Below, piece by piece: positions 22,791 through 34,244 of a DNA stretch of 64,000 bases; within the stretch, counting starts at the first letter, position 1; the number at the start of each line of letters is the position of its first letter. The DNA lies in assembly GCA_047967505.1 (NCBI GenBank), contig CM106540.1. One strand, given 5' to 3'. The translations under genes and the position numbers were made by a program. The stretch comes from Dipteris shenzhenensis (Eukaryota > Polypodiophyta > Polypodiopsida > Gleicheniales). The notes under the pieces are model-generated. The model was not told where the DNA came from, ran no database searches, and was given only the letters and a program-made list of their open reading frames with translations.

Positions 22791-23477
22791 TCTAATCCTA
22801 AGATGGAAACACTACCCTACTGTTCTCTAGTGGGTACCAGTGAACAAGGACTGATATGTCTGACTTGACCGAAGGCTGAGAGACCGACTTACGTAGCTTG
22901 TGCTTGACTGTCCTTGGACAAGGGCTCACAAAGGGGTCACAGCATACGACAAAATCTTCTATTAGGGAACTATAATGCACTTGTCGATGTAGCCAGTGTG
23001 TAACATTGCACCCAAATGCAGGGGTGTATGTGACAATTGTGCAACGTGCCTAAACAATAGTCCACTAGAATTGTCATGGTTTCCCATGCCTTGATGCTCA
23101 AACTCTCTGGTGAAAAGGTATGGAAATCTTGAGTAGTAGCTTGCATTAGGTTCCATCAAATGGACATGCCGCTATTGTCGCCAACCAAAGGCTGGCAGCT
23201 CCGTGAGTACAAGCACACTTGTTGGGAGTTCAGAATAAATGCATTAGCATCTGTCTTGCACTGCCAGAGACTGTGGTTCTATCAACAAATGTACCTTCTT
23301 CGTGTGGCAAGCATGGTGGCTTGAGCAATGGGTCATGTTGCTATAGGATGTGAAGCGTTGAATCTCCAAAAAAAAAAAAAAAGCATATTGAAAACCACAA
23401 GATTTGAGTTACCTCACAATGTGACAAGCAACAGCAATGCTCAACAAAACAATATACATTAAGGACAAAGCACAAGT
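22791..23477. other. Intron stretch without identified gene
   Basis: A run of A at about 23369-23382; otherwise nothing recognised. Confidence 0.3.
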
Positions 23478-24925
23478 TGTTGGAAAGGTCACCTCCCCAT
23501 CTGTAAGTCCCCATATGAGGAGAGCATTGGGGGGGGGGGGACTCTGCTAGAAACTCTCTCGTAAAGTGCCATGACAGCCCAAATGATCTCTTGGTCATAA
23601 CCCAAGTCCTGTAGGTGCCGTATGAGGCGGGCTCTCGGGACCGTGTCAAATGCCTTGCGAAAATCCACAAAGCAACAATAAACCCTCTGCTTCCGTGACC
23701 TTGCCTCCTCGATGATACATCTGAGTGTCAGAATGTGATCCATGGTTCCATGATCACGCCGGAATCTGGCCTGTCCTGCTACTCTGAGTCCTCGACACTC
23801 TGCAAGTCTGCTAACCTCGGAGTCAAGTACTGATGCATAAATCTTGGACATGACATGTCCAATCATAATGGTCCTGTAGTTCTCCGGGCTCATGGGATCC
23901 CCTGCCTTGTGGATGGGTGAGATAGTGTTAATGGTGGTGACCCTGGTGTCTAAGAGATGGCCACATGGGCAGCATCATGGCTGCCATGAGGGCAGGGATC
24001 AGATAGAGAAAAGAGAGGATAAGGGTACCTGGCTGATCTGCAGGAGCATAAGGCGGAGTAGAGGACAACAGAAGGGACCCAAGAGAAGAGGCTATGAGCT
24101 CACGGGTGGCGTCAACAGAAGTACGGAGCAGTACGGGATGAAGGCGCACACGTGTGGACAGATCAAGGAGCCAACAAAGGGCATAGTAGAGGCGGGACAG
24201 ACCAGCACATGGATCGGCCAAGAGAGATGCTGGTTGGGCTGCTTGGAGGCAGCCAACCAGGCCTTATATAGGGCAGACCTAGGGGCTGGGCCCTTGCCTT
24301 GATGTGAGGGGCAGAGTGTGGGCCAAGGGCCCCTAGTTTTGAGCCCCAGAAGGGGCACTTTAGGGAGCTGCTGAATCGGCTGTTAGGGCAGACTGAGCCG
24401 GCCAGTTTATGGCAGACCAGTCGGTATTTTCAAGGGCCCTTGAGGCCTACAGAAGCAGTCCATTCCAGGGCATTCATTCATCCAACAGGTCAGCCATCAG
24501 AGGAACAACAGGAGCAGCTGTACTCACACCCTCAGGCCTACATCTAGGAGGCAGAGGAGTCTAGGAGTTACTGCAGACTGAGCTCATCAAGGGCTGGACC
24601 TTAGCTGTCTTCTAGGGCAGCAAGGTGTTGTGAAGTCTACATACGCTCGAGATGGAGCACGTGGGCTCAGTGTTCTAGAGATATCCAGCAAATAGTAGAA
24701 GTACCTTGTGGTAAGATCAAAGGACCACGCTCTGGTGGGACTTTGGACCTATCTCTTTTGTATTGTGTCCATAGCTGGATCATTTTCTATTTACTAGTTT
24801 GCACATCTATTTGATGCACATAAGTTTAAGAAGTTTGTGATTCCACTCCCCACACACTGTGTGAGCTCTTGGGCTATTCTATGAGTCTTCCGCTGTGTGT
24901 ACCCTTTGTTGGTCGATTTCTAATA
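23478..24925 (+). mobile_element. Copia-A solo LTR with internal LINE piece
   Basis: It starts TGTTGGAAAGGTCACCTCCC and ends ATTTCTAATA (others end TTTCTAACA). Flanks CAAGT and CAAGC look like the target duplication. About 420 bp of antisense LINE RT sits inside, near the LTR start. The rest matches the other copies, for example AGGGCAGCAAGGTGTTG near 24615. Confidence 0.8.
23537..23957 (-). pseudogene. LINE reverse transcriptase fragment inside the LTR
   Basis: On the minus strand it reads ISPIHKAGDPMSPENYRTIM, AGQARFRRDHGTMDHI and YCCFVDFRKAFDTVPRARLI, fingers and palm of a LINE RT closely related to LINE-A. It lacks both ends: no YxDD box, no 3' tail. Confidence 0.8.
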
Positions 24926-25619
24926 CAAGCAACAAATTTTGGAAGCTTTCAATAGAATGAAATACTTTAGTGACAACAAAGCATAACATGGTTACTTGAA
25001 AGCAAATGGCAATACTATGTGTAGCACATGCAGCACATCTCTGTGCTTTAAAGCACATAGGTTGTGTTGTAACATGCGTTGTAAAGCACAAAGTAGTGCT
25101 TCACATCCTTTGAGCTTAAAAGCACCTAAATCCTTTAGTAGACACACATAGCACAAATAGCACTATCTTGGACAAGTTGAGGGGGTGCTGCAATCCTCTT
25201 GTAAGGCTTTAAGCCTAAGATTTTGGTTTGTAACGTTTGCCAATAGGCTGAATACACCTGTGCTGAGAAAGGCAATTGTAGTGCGTGGATTTGCATAGGG
25301 TGTTGAGAGTGAAGTGTCTACTAGTATTCAAGTTTCTACTATGACTTCTATATCAATGGCTAGTCTCGGAAAGGGCAAGAGACAAGCTTCCTTAGCTGCC
25401 ACATGGCACCTTGGTAGGAGGCAGAGATAGAAGATGCAGTGGGGCGTTTTTTTTTAGTGGTGACGTTGCCTTCAATGAAGCCCCTAATCCTTATTTTTGT
25501 ATGTGATGAAGGCTTTTGGCCCCTCTTACACGCCGCCATCGTATGAGCCTTGAGAAACCCAGATTTTAGAAGGGGAGACGTAGAGCATAGATCGGCTTTG
25601 AAGCTTGTCAAAGAGGAAT
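24926..25619. other. Intron stretch without identified gene
   Basis: Repeated AAAGCAC words around 25040-25130; nothing else recognised. Confidence 0.3.
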
Positions 25620-26300
25620 GGAAGACATTTGGTACCATCTAGATGGATGATGGATGGAGCGATGCACGTAGTTGATCTATTGAGGGCATAGTTGCATGTT
25701 GCATTGGAAGTTATGCTTCTTGAAGTCCGTTTATAACTTGAAATATTGAAAGACATCATGGAGGTTGGCAAATTTGTGGAGGGGAAGCAGTTGATGAGGT
25801 AATTGCTTGCATGGCACATTGTTTGAATAGCTTGCTGAAGGGAACAGGGAGCTTGCTTGGGTGCATCCTATAATCGATTTTGCAAAAGGATATCATCGGT
25901 TCTATCACACGACAGCACTATTTTCTTGTAGTGTATCATAAGCTTGCCTCCAAAGATCTCTTGAAGTATTCAGAGACACGTTTTACAACTTCAACATGTT
26001 GGAGCATCTTTTGGAGGTTAGAAATGCTCTAAGGCAGCTTGTTGTTTGTGACGAGTGGGAGGCATGGAAGGATTCCACCAATGCAGTTGTTTATTTGAGT
26101 CCTTTTGAGAGGATGTGAGTCATATGGTGAAAATAGTAAAGCTCATCATCCTTTTGATGAGGCTTATGGATAGTGATGAGCCATGCATTGGCAAAGTTTA
26201 TGAGGGAATGGACAAAATGATTGAAAATGTGAAGGAGGTGGTGACTATTCCTGATTGGAACTCCTATCGCCTTCCTCCTTTTGCTTGGATCTAGAGAATC
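25620..26300 (+). pseudogene. hAT-family transposase remnant (DUF659-like)
   Basis: Broken reading frames give, in order: TDGWSDARS; AVDEVIACMAHCLNSLLKG (the C-A-x-H-C-L-N core before the helical domain); LLKYSETRF; FNMLEHLLEVRNALRQLVV followed by DEWEAWKDS; and IILLMRLMDSDEPCIGKVYE followed by GMDKMIENV. This order and these motifs match DUF659/hAT transposases of plants (DGWS..., AAHCI/LD..., RFATNF..., LRLVDGD-KPAMGYIYEAMD). There are several stops and frameshifts. No terminal inverted repeats were found. Confidence 0.65.
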
Positions 26301-26544
26301 TCCAAAAACGGCACTAGCTTGGGTGATGTAATGTTTTGAGACGAATCGTTATCGAACAAGAACAATGATGCCATCTCTTTTACAGTCCCAAGTCTTTGAG
26401 ATCTCTATCCCTCTTTCTCCAACATTGCTACTGCCTCCTTTTTTGTGGGTTGTCTTGACCTTTGCTTCTTCCTGTTCCTGAAAGGATGTTCCAAAAATTT
26501 GTGTGTTCCATTGCTTCCAATGCACAAGCCTTCATTCTTATATC

Positions 26545-27441
26545 TCATGATGTTTGTTGATCTAATTGCCTCCTACTCAGTGCTGACTTCTGAGGCTGAT
26601 TCGATGTATGTCCTCCACGGTTAGGATTTGGTCTAAAATTTATTCTGTTAGTAGAAAGCCTTAGTTTATTTATCTGGAACCTATCCCCTTCTCTTCGTAA
26701 ACTTCGGCATGTCTCGACTTGATGCAAATCCTCCCCCGTCACTTCTCTTCCCGTGAATGCTCATTGCCAAAGGAATAATGTGTTCTAGAGTTTTTGGATT
26801 GAAACGTTGAATTTCATTGTGAATGCGCCTATACAAACCATAAAGGTACTTGTTCTTCCTTGGACTTCTTTTCAAAAGATTGTACTTTTAGGTGCATTCT
26901 CGAGGACTCCCGAGTAGTCTCACCTCCTCTCTATTTAAAGCTTTACTTAATAAATATCTCTGACTCGAAGTCCAATGACAGAAGGGCTAGGAAAGCCCCC
27001 AGACTGGCTGACCCAGTTAGGCTGCCATCTGACCTGCCACAGACCACTTCTTCCTCAAGTGCTCATTGCTAAGCTCTTCTCAGATTGATCCTGCTCATCC
27101 TCATTATCCTATTCCTACAAGATATTCTCCACACTTGTAAAACCGGTTGGGCTGCATCGTGTATCCTTCATCTTGGGTTGATCTGTCAATCCATTTCTTC
27201 CTTATCCTGGGCTGAAGGTTACTCATTCGCTGTGTGCTTTGCCCACTTCTCTTTGATAAATTTCTTCCATGGATCTTGGAGAGGGGCATTCATGGCAAAT
27301 TATTTTTCCTTTAAGATCTGATTCTACTCCCACTTTAAAGGATTCTAAGAGCTGAAACATGGCTCTCTTTTGGGCCTTTGTACTATTGGAGTGTCCTCCT
27401 TGTCTCTGATTGTACAGGCTGCATTTGATCCACTTCTCCAA
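26545..27441 (-). pseudogene. Possible gag-like retroelement remnant
   Basis: Minus-strand pieces such as YLYGLYRRIHNEIQRFNPKT (about 26750-26850) recall Ty3/Gypsy Gag (YxxGL...I...). Other pieces read SDLKGKIICHECPSPRS and LEKWIKCSLYNQRQGGH. Short frames, no zinc knuckle. Identity is weak. Confidence 0.3.
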
Positions 27442-27970
27442 GAGTCTTCAGTCGCTTCGTGTGTTTCTCACTGAGATCTCTTAGTGACCACCCTGACAAG
27501 GCTTAAGGTAAACAGGAATTCTCAAGAACACAACACAATCATATAAACAAGAATTCCTAAGTTGACCTAACGCTTTGTTGTGAAGCTCTTCAATTGGAAA
27601 GGAAAACAAGGCTCTTACACTTGTAAGAGTCATGCATGATTGCAATTTCGGGTGTATCACTGAAACTGAGAATTCCAATGTCAGTCAAGTGTTAGGGTTT
27701 AGAAAGAATGAAAGAAAGAAAGATATATTAACGTCCACAGAAGGCCTCGCGGGCCTATGGGACAAAGTGACACCAAAGAGAAAAACTCATACAAGCCACA
27801 AGGGGCTGAGGCAAAGGGCGCGCTAAGACCCTTTGCTGAGTACTGTGCTGAAATAAAAAGAGCTCATTGGCTCAAACAAAAACAAGTACAAAAATAAATA
27901 AATAAATCATATCATATCATGTGCTATCTACTATCGGGAGTAGGCTGAGAAATGGAACTGGACTGGAAAC

Positions 27971-28666
27971 TCAGAAACCAAAACCGGGCACTGTGGTGGC
28001 TTGTCTATGAGCGGTGAAAAAGTCTCGAATTTGAGTCTGTCTGGCTGTCTCATACCGTGGCATCGGAGGGGGGTGTGGTCTCCTCGATCTCTGAATCCAC
28101 TGAGCTATGTTAAGAGTGACCCCTCGTCTCGGGCGGTCCCCTCTGAGGAAAGCTGTGATAGGGCGAACCTCAATTGAGTGTGCTCTGGGCGGTCTCTGTG
28201 TCGTGGGTGGCCTCTGCAGTCCTATCTCGGTAATCCAGGCTGCCCGCATAGCAGCTAGCTCCTCCTCCTCCACCCCACTGTGTCGTGGAGCTGACTTGAA
28301 TGCATAAAAATATGTGATGTGCCGCTGTCTGTTGTTAGCCTCTGCATCTTGTGGTGTGATCGCCTCCTGTTGCTCTCTGATCTGTCGTAGCAAGGTCTCC
28401 TTGTGTCGGCACATCTCAAGCAAGTAGAGCCCAATGCAGACCTGGTCATGGAAATGGATCAAGCGTGATAGTGGGCCGAAGCCACTCCTGTCTTGATAGA
28501 GACAGTGGTATCGTCCCGGGATCTCGTAGTAGGCTGGGCAGGTGCAAAGAAAGTGTTCCTCTGTCTCAACCACTCCCAGTGTGCATAGTGTGCACGTCCG
28601 TTGCTCTCTAGGTATACGTGCTGCTCTCCTTGCCTCAATCCTTAGCTGATGGGATGAGACCTGCAT
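27971..28666 (-). pseudogene. LINE-A ORF2 C-terminal domain
   Basis: It begins MQVSSHQLRIEARRAARIPR with a CTLCTLGVVETEEHFLCTC cysteine/histidine motif (zf-RVT type) near residue 23. Then come RLIHFHDQVCIGLYLLE and VEEEELAAMRAAWITEIG, shared with LINE fragments at 51640 and 52900. A frameshift separates it from the RT. Confidence 0.8.
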
Positions 28667-28839
28667 CTGCCCAATGGCGATCCTCTGCGCATGTGAGACT
28701 CTTCTGTCCTCGATATATAGGGGTCTGATGATGAATCCATCCTCTGAGACATTCAGGAAATTGTCATGGTAGAATTGTGTCTTGGTGGGGAGCTCCTGAT
28801 CTCCCCCCCAAGCTTGAGACGTATGGAGCTGGAGAAGAT

Positions 28840-30237
28840 CTAACCGTATGATACGGTTAATCTCATCTCGTGGGATTGACTCAGGGGTGCATCCAAACTA
28901 TACTGAAAGGGGGGTAGCTTATCCATCTGAATCCCGTGTCTGGCAAACCATGTGGATATATGTGCATACCATGTGTCTGCCCCACCCTCAGCTAGTCGTT
29001 TGGATGACTCTAGAGCCACTCTCGGTAGTCTCCAATGGGGTAAGTCCCAGACTCTATGGATGAAAGTCATTGTCTGAAAGATGGCATCAATCTGTAGTGG
29101 TGTCATGGCGAACTCTGCCTGTATAATCTCATGCGGGACTGAGGGCTTGCTCCGAATCATCCTAGATCCCATGGTCACCTGTAGCCGCTCAAATGTCTTC
29201 CACATTGCTATCGGTAGATCACATCCCTAGCAAGGTGCTGCATACATGGCAGTTGGTCGCACTAGCGTATCGAAAAGCCAACACTTTGTCGGTGGATCCT
29301 GGAAGTGTGCTTGGAAACAGTGCCTCTCCAATCGGTCCAAAGCACCCCATCCCTGTGTGAGTCGTGCCTAGGCTGCATGTGTCATAGTGAAGCGGGGTCT
29401 TGTGAAGACTGCTCCCAAATATGTGTATGATTGCACTATCTCCACTGGCTCGGTTCGATAAGTGAAATCGAGTCGTCGGATTACTATGTATGAGGTGTTG
29501 AAGACCATAACCTTGGTCTTCCCAAGGTTGACTGTCAGGTCTCTCTCTCTACAGAACACCTCTAGGGCCTCCAAGTGTCTCTGCAGCCCCTCCGCTGAGG
29601 ATGAGATGAGGACTATGTCATCTGTGTATAGCAATATCTGTATCATGAAATGGGCCAGTGGTGATCCTTCGGCCCCTAGGCGGTCTATGAAAGAGGTGAT
29701 CTCATCAATGTACAACCCAAAGAGAGTCGGTGAGAGGAGACATCCCTGCTTCACTCCAATCGTACTCTCGACCCAATTCGATAGGCCTCGTGGGACACGA
29801 ACTCGGCCTCTGACTGACTCCTATAAGCTCATCACCCCCCATATCAGTGTCTCTGGAATCTGCAGCTCCTCTAACCTCTCGATCATGCGGGATCGTGGGA
29901 CAGTGTCAAAAGCCTTCCGAAAGTCTACAAAGCATGTGTAGACTTTCTGGTGTGTAGACCTCGCCTCCTCAGTGATAGCCCTCAAAGTGAAGATGTGATT
30001 TTGGGTAGAGTGCTGTCTTCGGAATCCTGCCTGTCCTAGTGCCCTCTGTTCCTGAGCCTCTGTATGATTGCTGAGTTCCCTCTCTAGAACTGATCCATAG
30101 ATCTTGGCCAAAGTGTGGCCAATCATAAGGGTCCGATAGTTCCCCATCTCCATAGGGTCCCCGGCTTTGTGTATCGGTACAATAGTGGTGGTACTCCAAG
30201 AAGGTGGAAATCCATGACAAACAGCCCGGTTGAACAT
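28840..30237 (-). pseudogene. LINE-A ORF2, reverse transcriptase
   Basis: Same frame as the endonuclease part, broken by stops at 29821, 29368 and about 29230. RT motifs in order: STTTIVPIHKAGDPMEMGNY, GQAGFRRQHSTQNHI, FVDFRKAFDTVPR, GVKQGCLLSPTLFGLYIDE, the active-site box LLYTDDIVLISS (both Asp kept) and LGKTKVMVFNTS. The part after the palm (SVPHEIIQAEFAMTPLQ, KLPPFQYSLDAPLSQS) is also found in LINE-B. The chemistry is target-primed reverse transcription. The stop at 29368-29370 (TAG) is where a Gln codon is plausible. Confidence 0.85.
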
Positions 30238-30264
30238 CTGTGCTAGGATCGGGGCTAGGACCTC

Positions 30265-31700
30265 TTAGCCATGTGCAAAGTGCTCAGTCCGGAGGCCCTC
30301 GTGGTCTTGCGGTCTCCGATTGTGTAGACGGCGAAGTGCAGCCCGTACATTTTGTGTGGTGAACATATGACAAGTGGTGGGCCTAGGCGTGGAGGACATA
30401 TGTGGCGGTGTCTCCATTTGGGCATCATAGAGGGAGCATGCATACGTGTGCCACACATCTGGGTCAGAAATGGGGACAGGTGGCTTCCCCTCTGATAGAA
30501 ATCCCCATCTAGTGATCGGGTCTCCTCCTTGAAACGATCTGACAATCTCATCCATCCTATGTGTGAGGAAAGCCCGTCTCTTACGACGTGTCAGTTGTTG
30601 ATAGATCCTCTGTGCCTCAGGTGGTGTCAGATGACTCAAAGTTTGCTGTTGTGTGAAGTTGGCTCTCGCCTCTCTACACTCGTCGTCGAACCAAGGGTTC
30701 TGAGGCATCTTCCCATCTCTGGCCCGCCTGGATGGGGTCATGGGAAAAGATTTGATAGCAGTGTCTTGTACCAGTGAGACAAGGGTGTCGGAGGCGTTGG
30801 TAAGGTCTATGTCATCCCCAAGTATAGCCGGGATCTCCCTTGCTAGATGGCTCATGTACACTGGGTCAAGAGCACGGTCAAAGTGGATCTGAGTGCGTGG
30901 GGGCGTGGGGGGAGCTCTCCCTGTGGTTGGCGTGGTGGTGGCGATATGGAAGGTCAAGTATGAGTGATCAGCTTCGAGTTGGGGGGGGGGTATGGCGAAG
31001 TCGTGTATCCGTGAGATAAAGTCTAGTGGGCCTAGTAGATAGTCCACTGTACTAGATCCACCACCATGTGGGAAGCAAGCGAGTCTTCCAGAAGATGGCC
31101 ATCTGTGAAGGCCATTAAAGATGATCAAGACGTGGATTGCCCCCAGCTCAAGCAGATGTCGTCCATACCCTGTCACCTGTGGGGTATCTGCAGAATGCCT
31201 TACTATCCCAAGCTCAGTTGCATCTAGTTCCGTGACCATGTGTGGGTCTCTATCATCATCTGAGAAGTCAAGTAGGCCCACCTGTCTATTTCCTGTCCGT
31301 GCATTGAAGTCCCCCAGTAGGAGAGTGTCTCCTTGTCTAGAAAACTTCGTGATGTCATCATGGATCGTCTCATATGGATTGTGTCCATATGTAGTGATCT
31401 CTCGTGCATAGGATGACGCGTCTGGAGGAAATTAGCATACTGCAATGAAGATAGGTCGAGCATTTGGGAGCTGAACTCGTATCCACATGTGTCGTGCATG
31501 CTTCTCTCTCCGAACCACTGATATGAGTGGTCTCAGTTGTGATCTGAAAAGGACAGCCACTCCACCGGACTCCGGAGCCACGAACTCCGCTATCTCTTCT
31601 CAACTCTCTTCTGTGAGCTGATTCCCATGTGTATCCAGTTACTGTGGGCAGTCCTCGCTCTGGACTCTCGTGTGTTTCGGTGTACAAAGTCATATCTCTA
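30265..31700 (-). pseudogene. LINE-A ORF2, AP-endonuclease and RT entry region
   Basis: The endonuclease half reads GLPTVTGYTWESAHR (frameshifted part, above 31381), then LLLGDFNARTGNRQ (metal-binding D and N), GRLACFPHGGGSSTVDYLLG and LEADHSYLTFHIATT (the S-D-H type motif, here A-D-H). The region before RT (PWFDDECREARANFTQQQ, RIYQQLTRRKRRAFL, VWHTYACSLYDAQ) is shared with LINE-B and LINE-F. It ends at an in-frame TAA (30265-30267) within LRTEHFAHG-EVLAPILAQM. Confidence 0.8.
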
Positions 31701-31810
31701 CCTTTATATGTCTCCAGGAAGCCCCCTGGGTCAGATCATAATGTGCCATTACAATTCCATACTGCTATTTTCAGTCCGGTATGTGTACACATCCTATGAG
31801 CTTGACACCG

Positions 31811-32835
31811 TCACAATTCTCCCTCTTCCTTCTCTTCCTTCTCTTCTTTATCCTCATCTCCTCTTTCTCGAATAATCACCCTACCATCCCTATATACAGC
31901 CCATTTCCCTGCTTCCCTTGCTGCCATTACTTTTATCATACCTTCCTTGCGATGTTCTTGTTGTAAGAGTGTGAGGTCGTCATCCAGGTAGATCCTTGTT
32001 CCCTTCAAAGTCGCCCTCGTGCTCATGAGGGTCTTCCTGTCCATGGCTGTCTGGAATTTCAGCACTAGTGGCTTTGAGGGTGCCTCAGGTTTAGCCACCC
32101 TCCAGGCTGTCTCACAAGTGAGATTGACTTCCATTTTGGTGAATAGTATTTTGGCATCTCCCATCAGAGTGTCTCCCATCAAAAGCCCCCTCACTAAGAC
32201 ATTTAATGCTTTGCTGGTCCTCCCTTTTTTTTTTTTCCTCAAGTGCTTCGGAGATAAATTCTTTTTTGGGGGCTGTTCTGCCCTTTTTGACCACATCCTT
32301 CCATTCCAACATCTTAGCTTCCCCTCTGCTGATTTGTTGTTTAAGCTCAGTATGTATGCCTTGCATTGTTTCCTGCATGGTGGCAATGTCCTTCCTGAAT
32401 GGCATTTTCTGTTTTCAGCTCCTCCATTGCTTTGCAATTTCCTTCCGGGGGTGTTTTCATGTCCTTTATTTGCTGCAATTCAATCTCCAAAGCATGTACC
32501 CTGTCCTGGAGCTTGTTTTTCTCGCATATCCATTCACCCTTTTCATTCTCCCATTCCTCCTTTTCGCCCCTTTCTTTCCTCCATTCCTCCTGCATTTTCC
32601 CTCCATGCTTTTTCACTTCAGCTAGTGTTTTATTTACATGTGCCTTCTCCGCAAGGAGGGCCACATTAGTAGATTCCAAGCTATCAATTCTTTCAATCAA
32701 TTCAAGGCATATCTTTTGGAGGCTGGTGAGGACATTGGACGTAATGTTTGGAGTGGTCCTTGCTGTGTAAGCTGTCATGGCATTTTCAAGTGCTTGTTTC
32801 CCCCAAAGGTCCTCCACACATGCTCGTGCAGGCAT
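31811..32835 (-). pseudogene. LINE-A ORF1: coiled coil plus L1-ORF1p-like C-terminus
   Basis: ORF1 runs through three frames. From 32835 it starts MPARACVEDLWGKQALENAM and forms a long Glu/Lys coiled coil (heptad-like LIERIDSLESTNVALLAEKA). After a shift near 32400 it continues as MPFRKDIATMQETMQGIHTE. It shifts again in a 12-base homopolymer (32226-32237) into LVLKFQTAMDRKTLMSTRAT, KGTRIYLDDDLTLLQQEHRK and AAREAGKWAVYRDGRVIIRE, ending in an acidic tail. The order coiled coil, RRM-like strand, D-L-T/S domain fits the RNA-binding, trimer-forming ORF1p of animal L1 elements. Plant L1 ORF1 usually has a zinc-knuckle type instead. The domain call is by eye. Confidence 0.65.
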
Positions 32836-33040
32836 TGTGCAATGTAAGTGTCTGTCCTTGGTTATTTGCTGAACTGGAAAATGCAGTAATAGATAGAATC
32901 TTCACATGTTTTCTCTGCTTCTGCACTTTTCTGTCAAGTTGGAGCCAATCCAGTGGGAGCCCGTGTGACCGCAGCAAGGGAGCCCTGTTGTGCTGATGTG
33001 GCACTGCCATGTGTCAGCAGTGACGTGGCAAGCATGCGTT

Positions 33041-33791
33041 ATGCGCCAATGAGGTACACCAATACCTTGGTATATTTCTTTATTACAATGATGCAAGCGC
33101 TTTCATTACTATGGTAATACAGATCCCAGACATAATCAGAACTTAGATGTCTATGTGAACCAAAATAGAGGAGAATAGCCATTGCAATACCTTGTAGTAG
33201 GTTGATAAGGCAAAGTCTGACATTGTGTGCTCTTGATTGTTGTTCCATATGTAATACAGAGTGCACAATGCTCTCAGGTAGTTGTCGTGGTTAAGAGCCA
33301 CTATTAGAGTAGAGGGAAGGGAAGGGAGGAGATAAACAATTCCAAAGGTTATCTTTTACATGTCAACCAATAGGAGTGAACAAATCCTATGGTACATTCA
33401 GTAACAATGTATAAATGTAAATCTTAGCCCATGTTTTTGAGGTTGTCTTCATATAGAAGAAACCCCATCAGAAAGAAATCTGCTCTGGGTTTTTTCAAGG
33501 AACCCTATTTGTAGGGTTCTGGCAGTGTCCAAGCAAATTGGTGCCGGCCTTGATTGCAGGACTAGTTCTTTAGTCTTCATGCAACTTCATGTCAGAATGT
33601 TGTTCTGATTTCAGTGTATGTTATGCGTAAGTACTTTTTGCAATGGTTGGCAGTGTCTGATATGGTTCCATTGATGCCATTTGATGCAATATGCTGTACT
33701 TGAATTGCTAGGTTCTTCTCTTAATAGGCAATCTTTTGCTTGTTAATTCTTTAGTTCCAATATTCTGAAATGGTGGCATCCTGAACTGCAG
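33041..33791. other. Intron stretch before exon e
   Basis: No gene recognised. T-rich with a normal acceptor at the end. Confidence 0.4.
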
Positions 33792-34120
33792 ATTGCTGGT
33801 TTTGCTGTTGCCATTTTACAATTTGTCTTGATGCAACAAGCACGTGCATGGGAATTGGATCAGCCTGTTCCATCTGTTTTGGCGAGCATGGAATACAATC
33901 TCAACTTTCCATGTCCATTTGTTGTGCTGAGCACAATTCCGTTGGCACTTCACTCAATCTTTGGGGTATTGGGATCTGAAGTAACATCTTCTTTCCTCAG
34001 TTTTGTGCTGGTGTCTGTGGCTTGCTACTGCTTTGCAACTGGAACTGTAGCACTCTTAGCCATGGGCATCCAGGTTGTGTTCTATGCTGCTGCATCACTG
34101 CAGGTCTTTGTCAAGCTCAG
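33792..34120 (+). CDS. PGAP1: PGAP1-like exon e (membrane spans)
   Basis: 329 nt (109 codons plus AG) from an AACTGCAG acceptor to a CAG|GTTGGT donor. It starts IAGFAVAILQFVLMQQARAW, a first transmembrane helix ending in polar residues. It then has a short loop, LDQPVPSVLASMEYNL, and further hydrophobic runs around PFVVLSTIPLALHSIFG, SFLSFVLVSVACYCFA and LLAMGIQVVFYAAASLQVF. This looks like three or four ER-membrane spans of the PGAP1 C-terminal domain. The frame is fully open, unlike every element gene nearby. Confidence 0.8.
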
Positions 34121-34244
34121 GTTGGTTGAACAATCTATTGCAGTTATATTTTTTGCAGAAAATGGACTAATATGTTTTTTAATGGGTTTTTAAATGGAGA
34201 ACTTTTCTCCTTATGTTGATGTGTAGAGCAATGTTTGACTGCAG

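Larger units (their letters stand above)
27715..33040 (-). mobile_element. LINE-A, nearly full length
   Basis: Minus-strand non-LTR element. In element order: 5' region to about 33040, ORF1 (32835-31811), ORF2 with AP-endonuclease, RT and C-terminal Cys/His motif (about 31700-27971), 3' UTR, a conserved 3' hairpin (27742-27756) and a (TTTC)n-like tail near 27700-27720. It sits in the 21.3-kb PGAP1 intron in antisense. Most of ORF2 (31380-28840) is one frame broken by only four stops, so it is moderately old. Target duplication not found. Confidence 0.85.
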
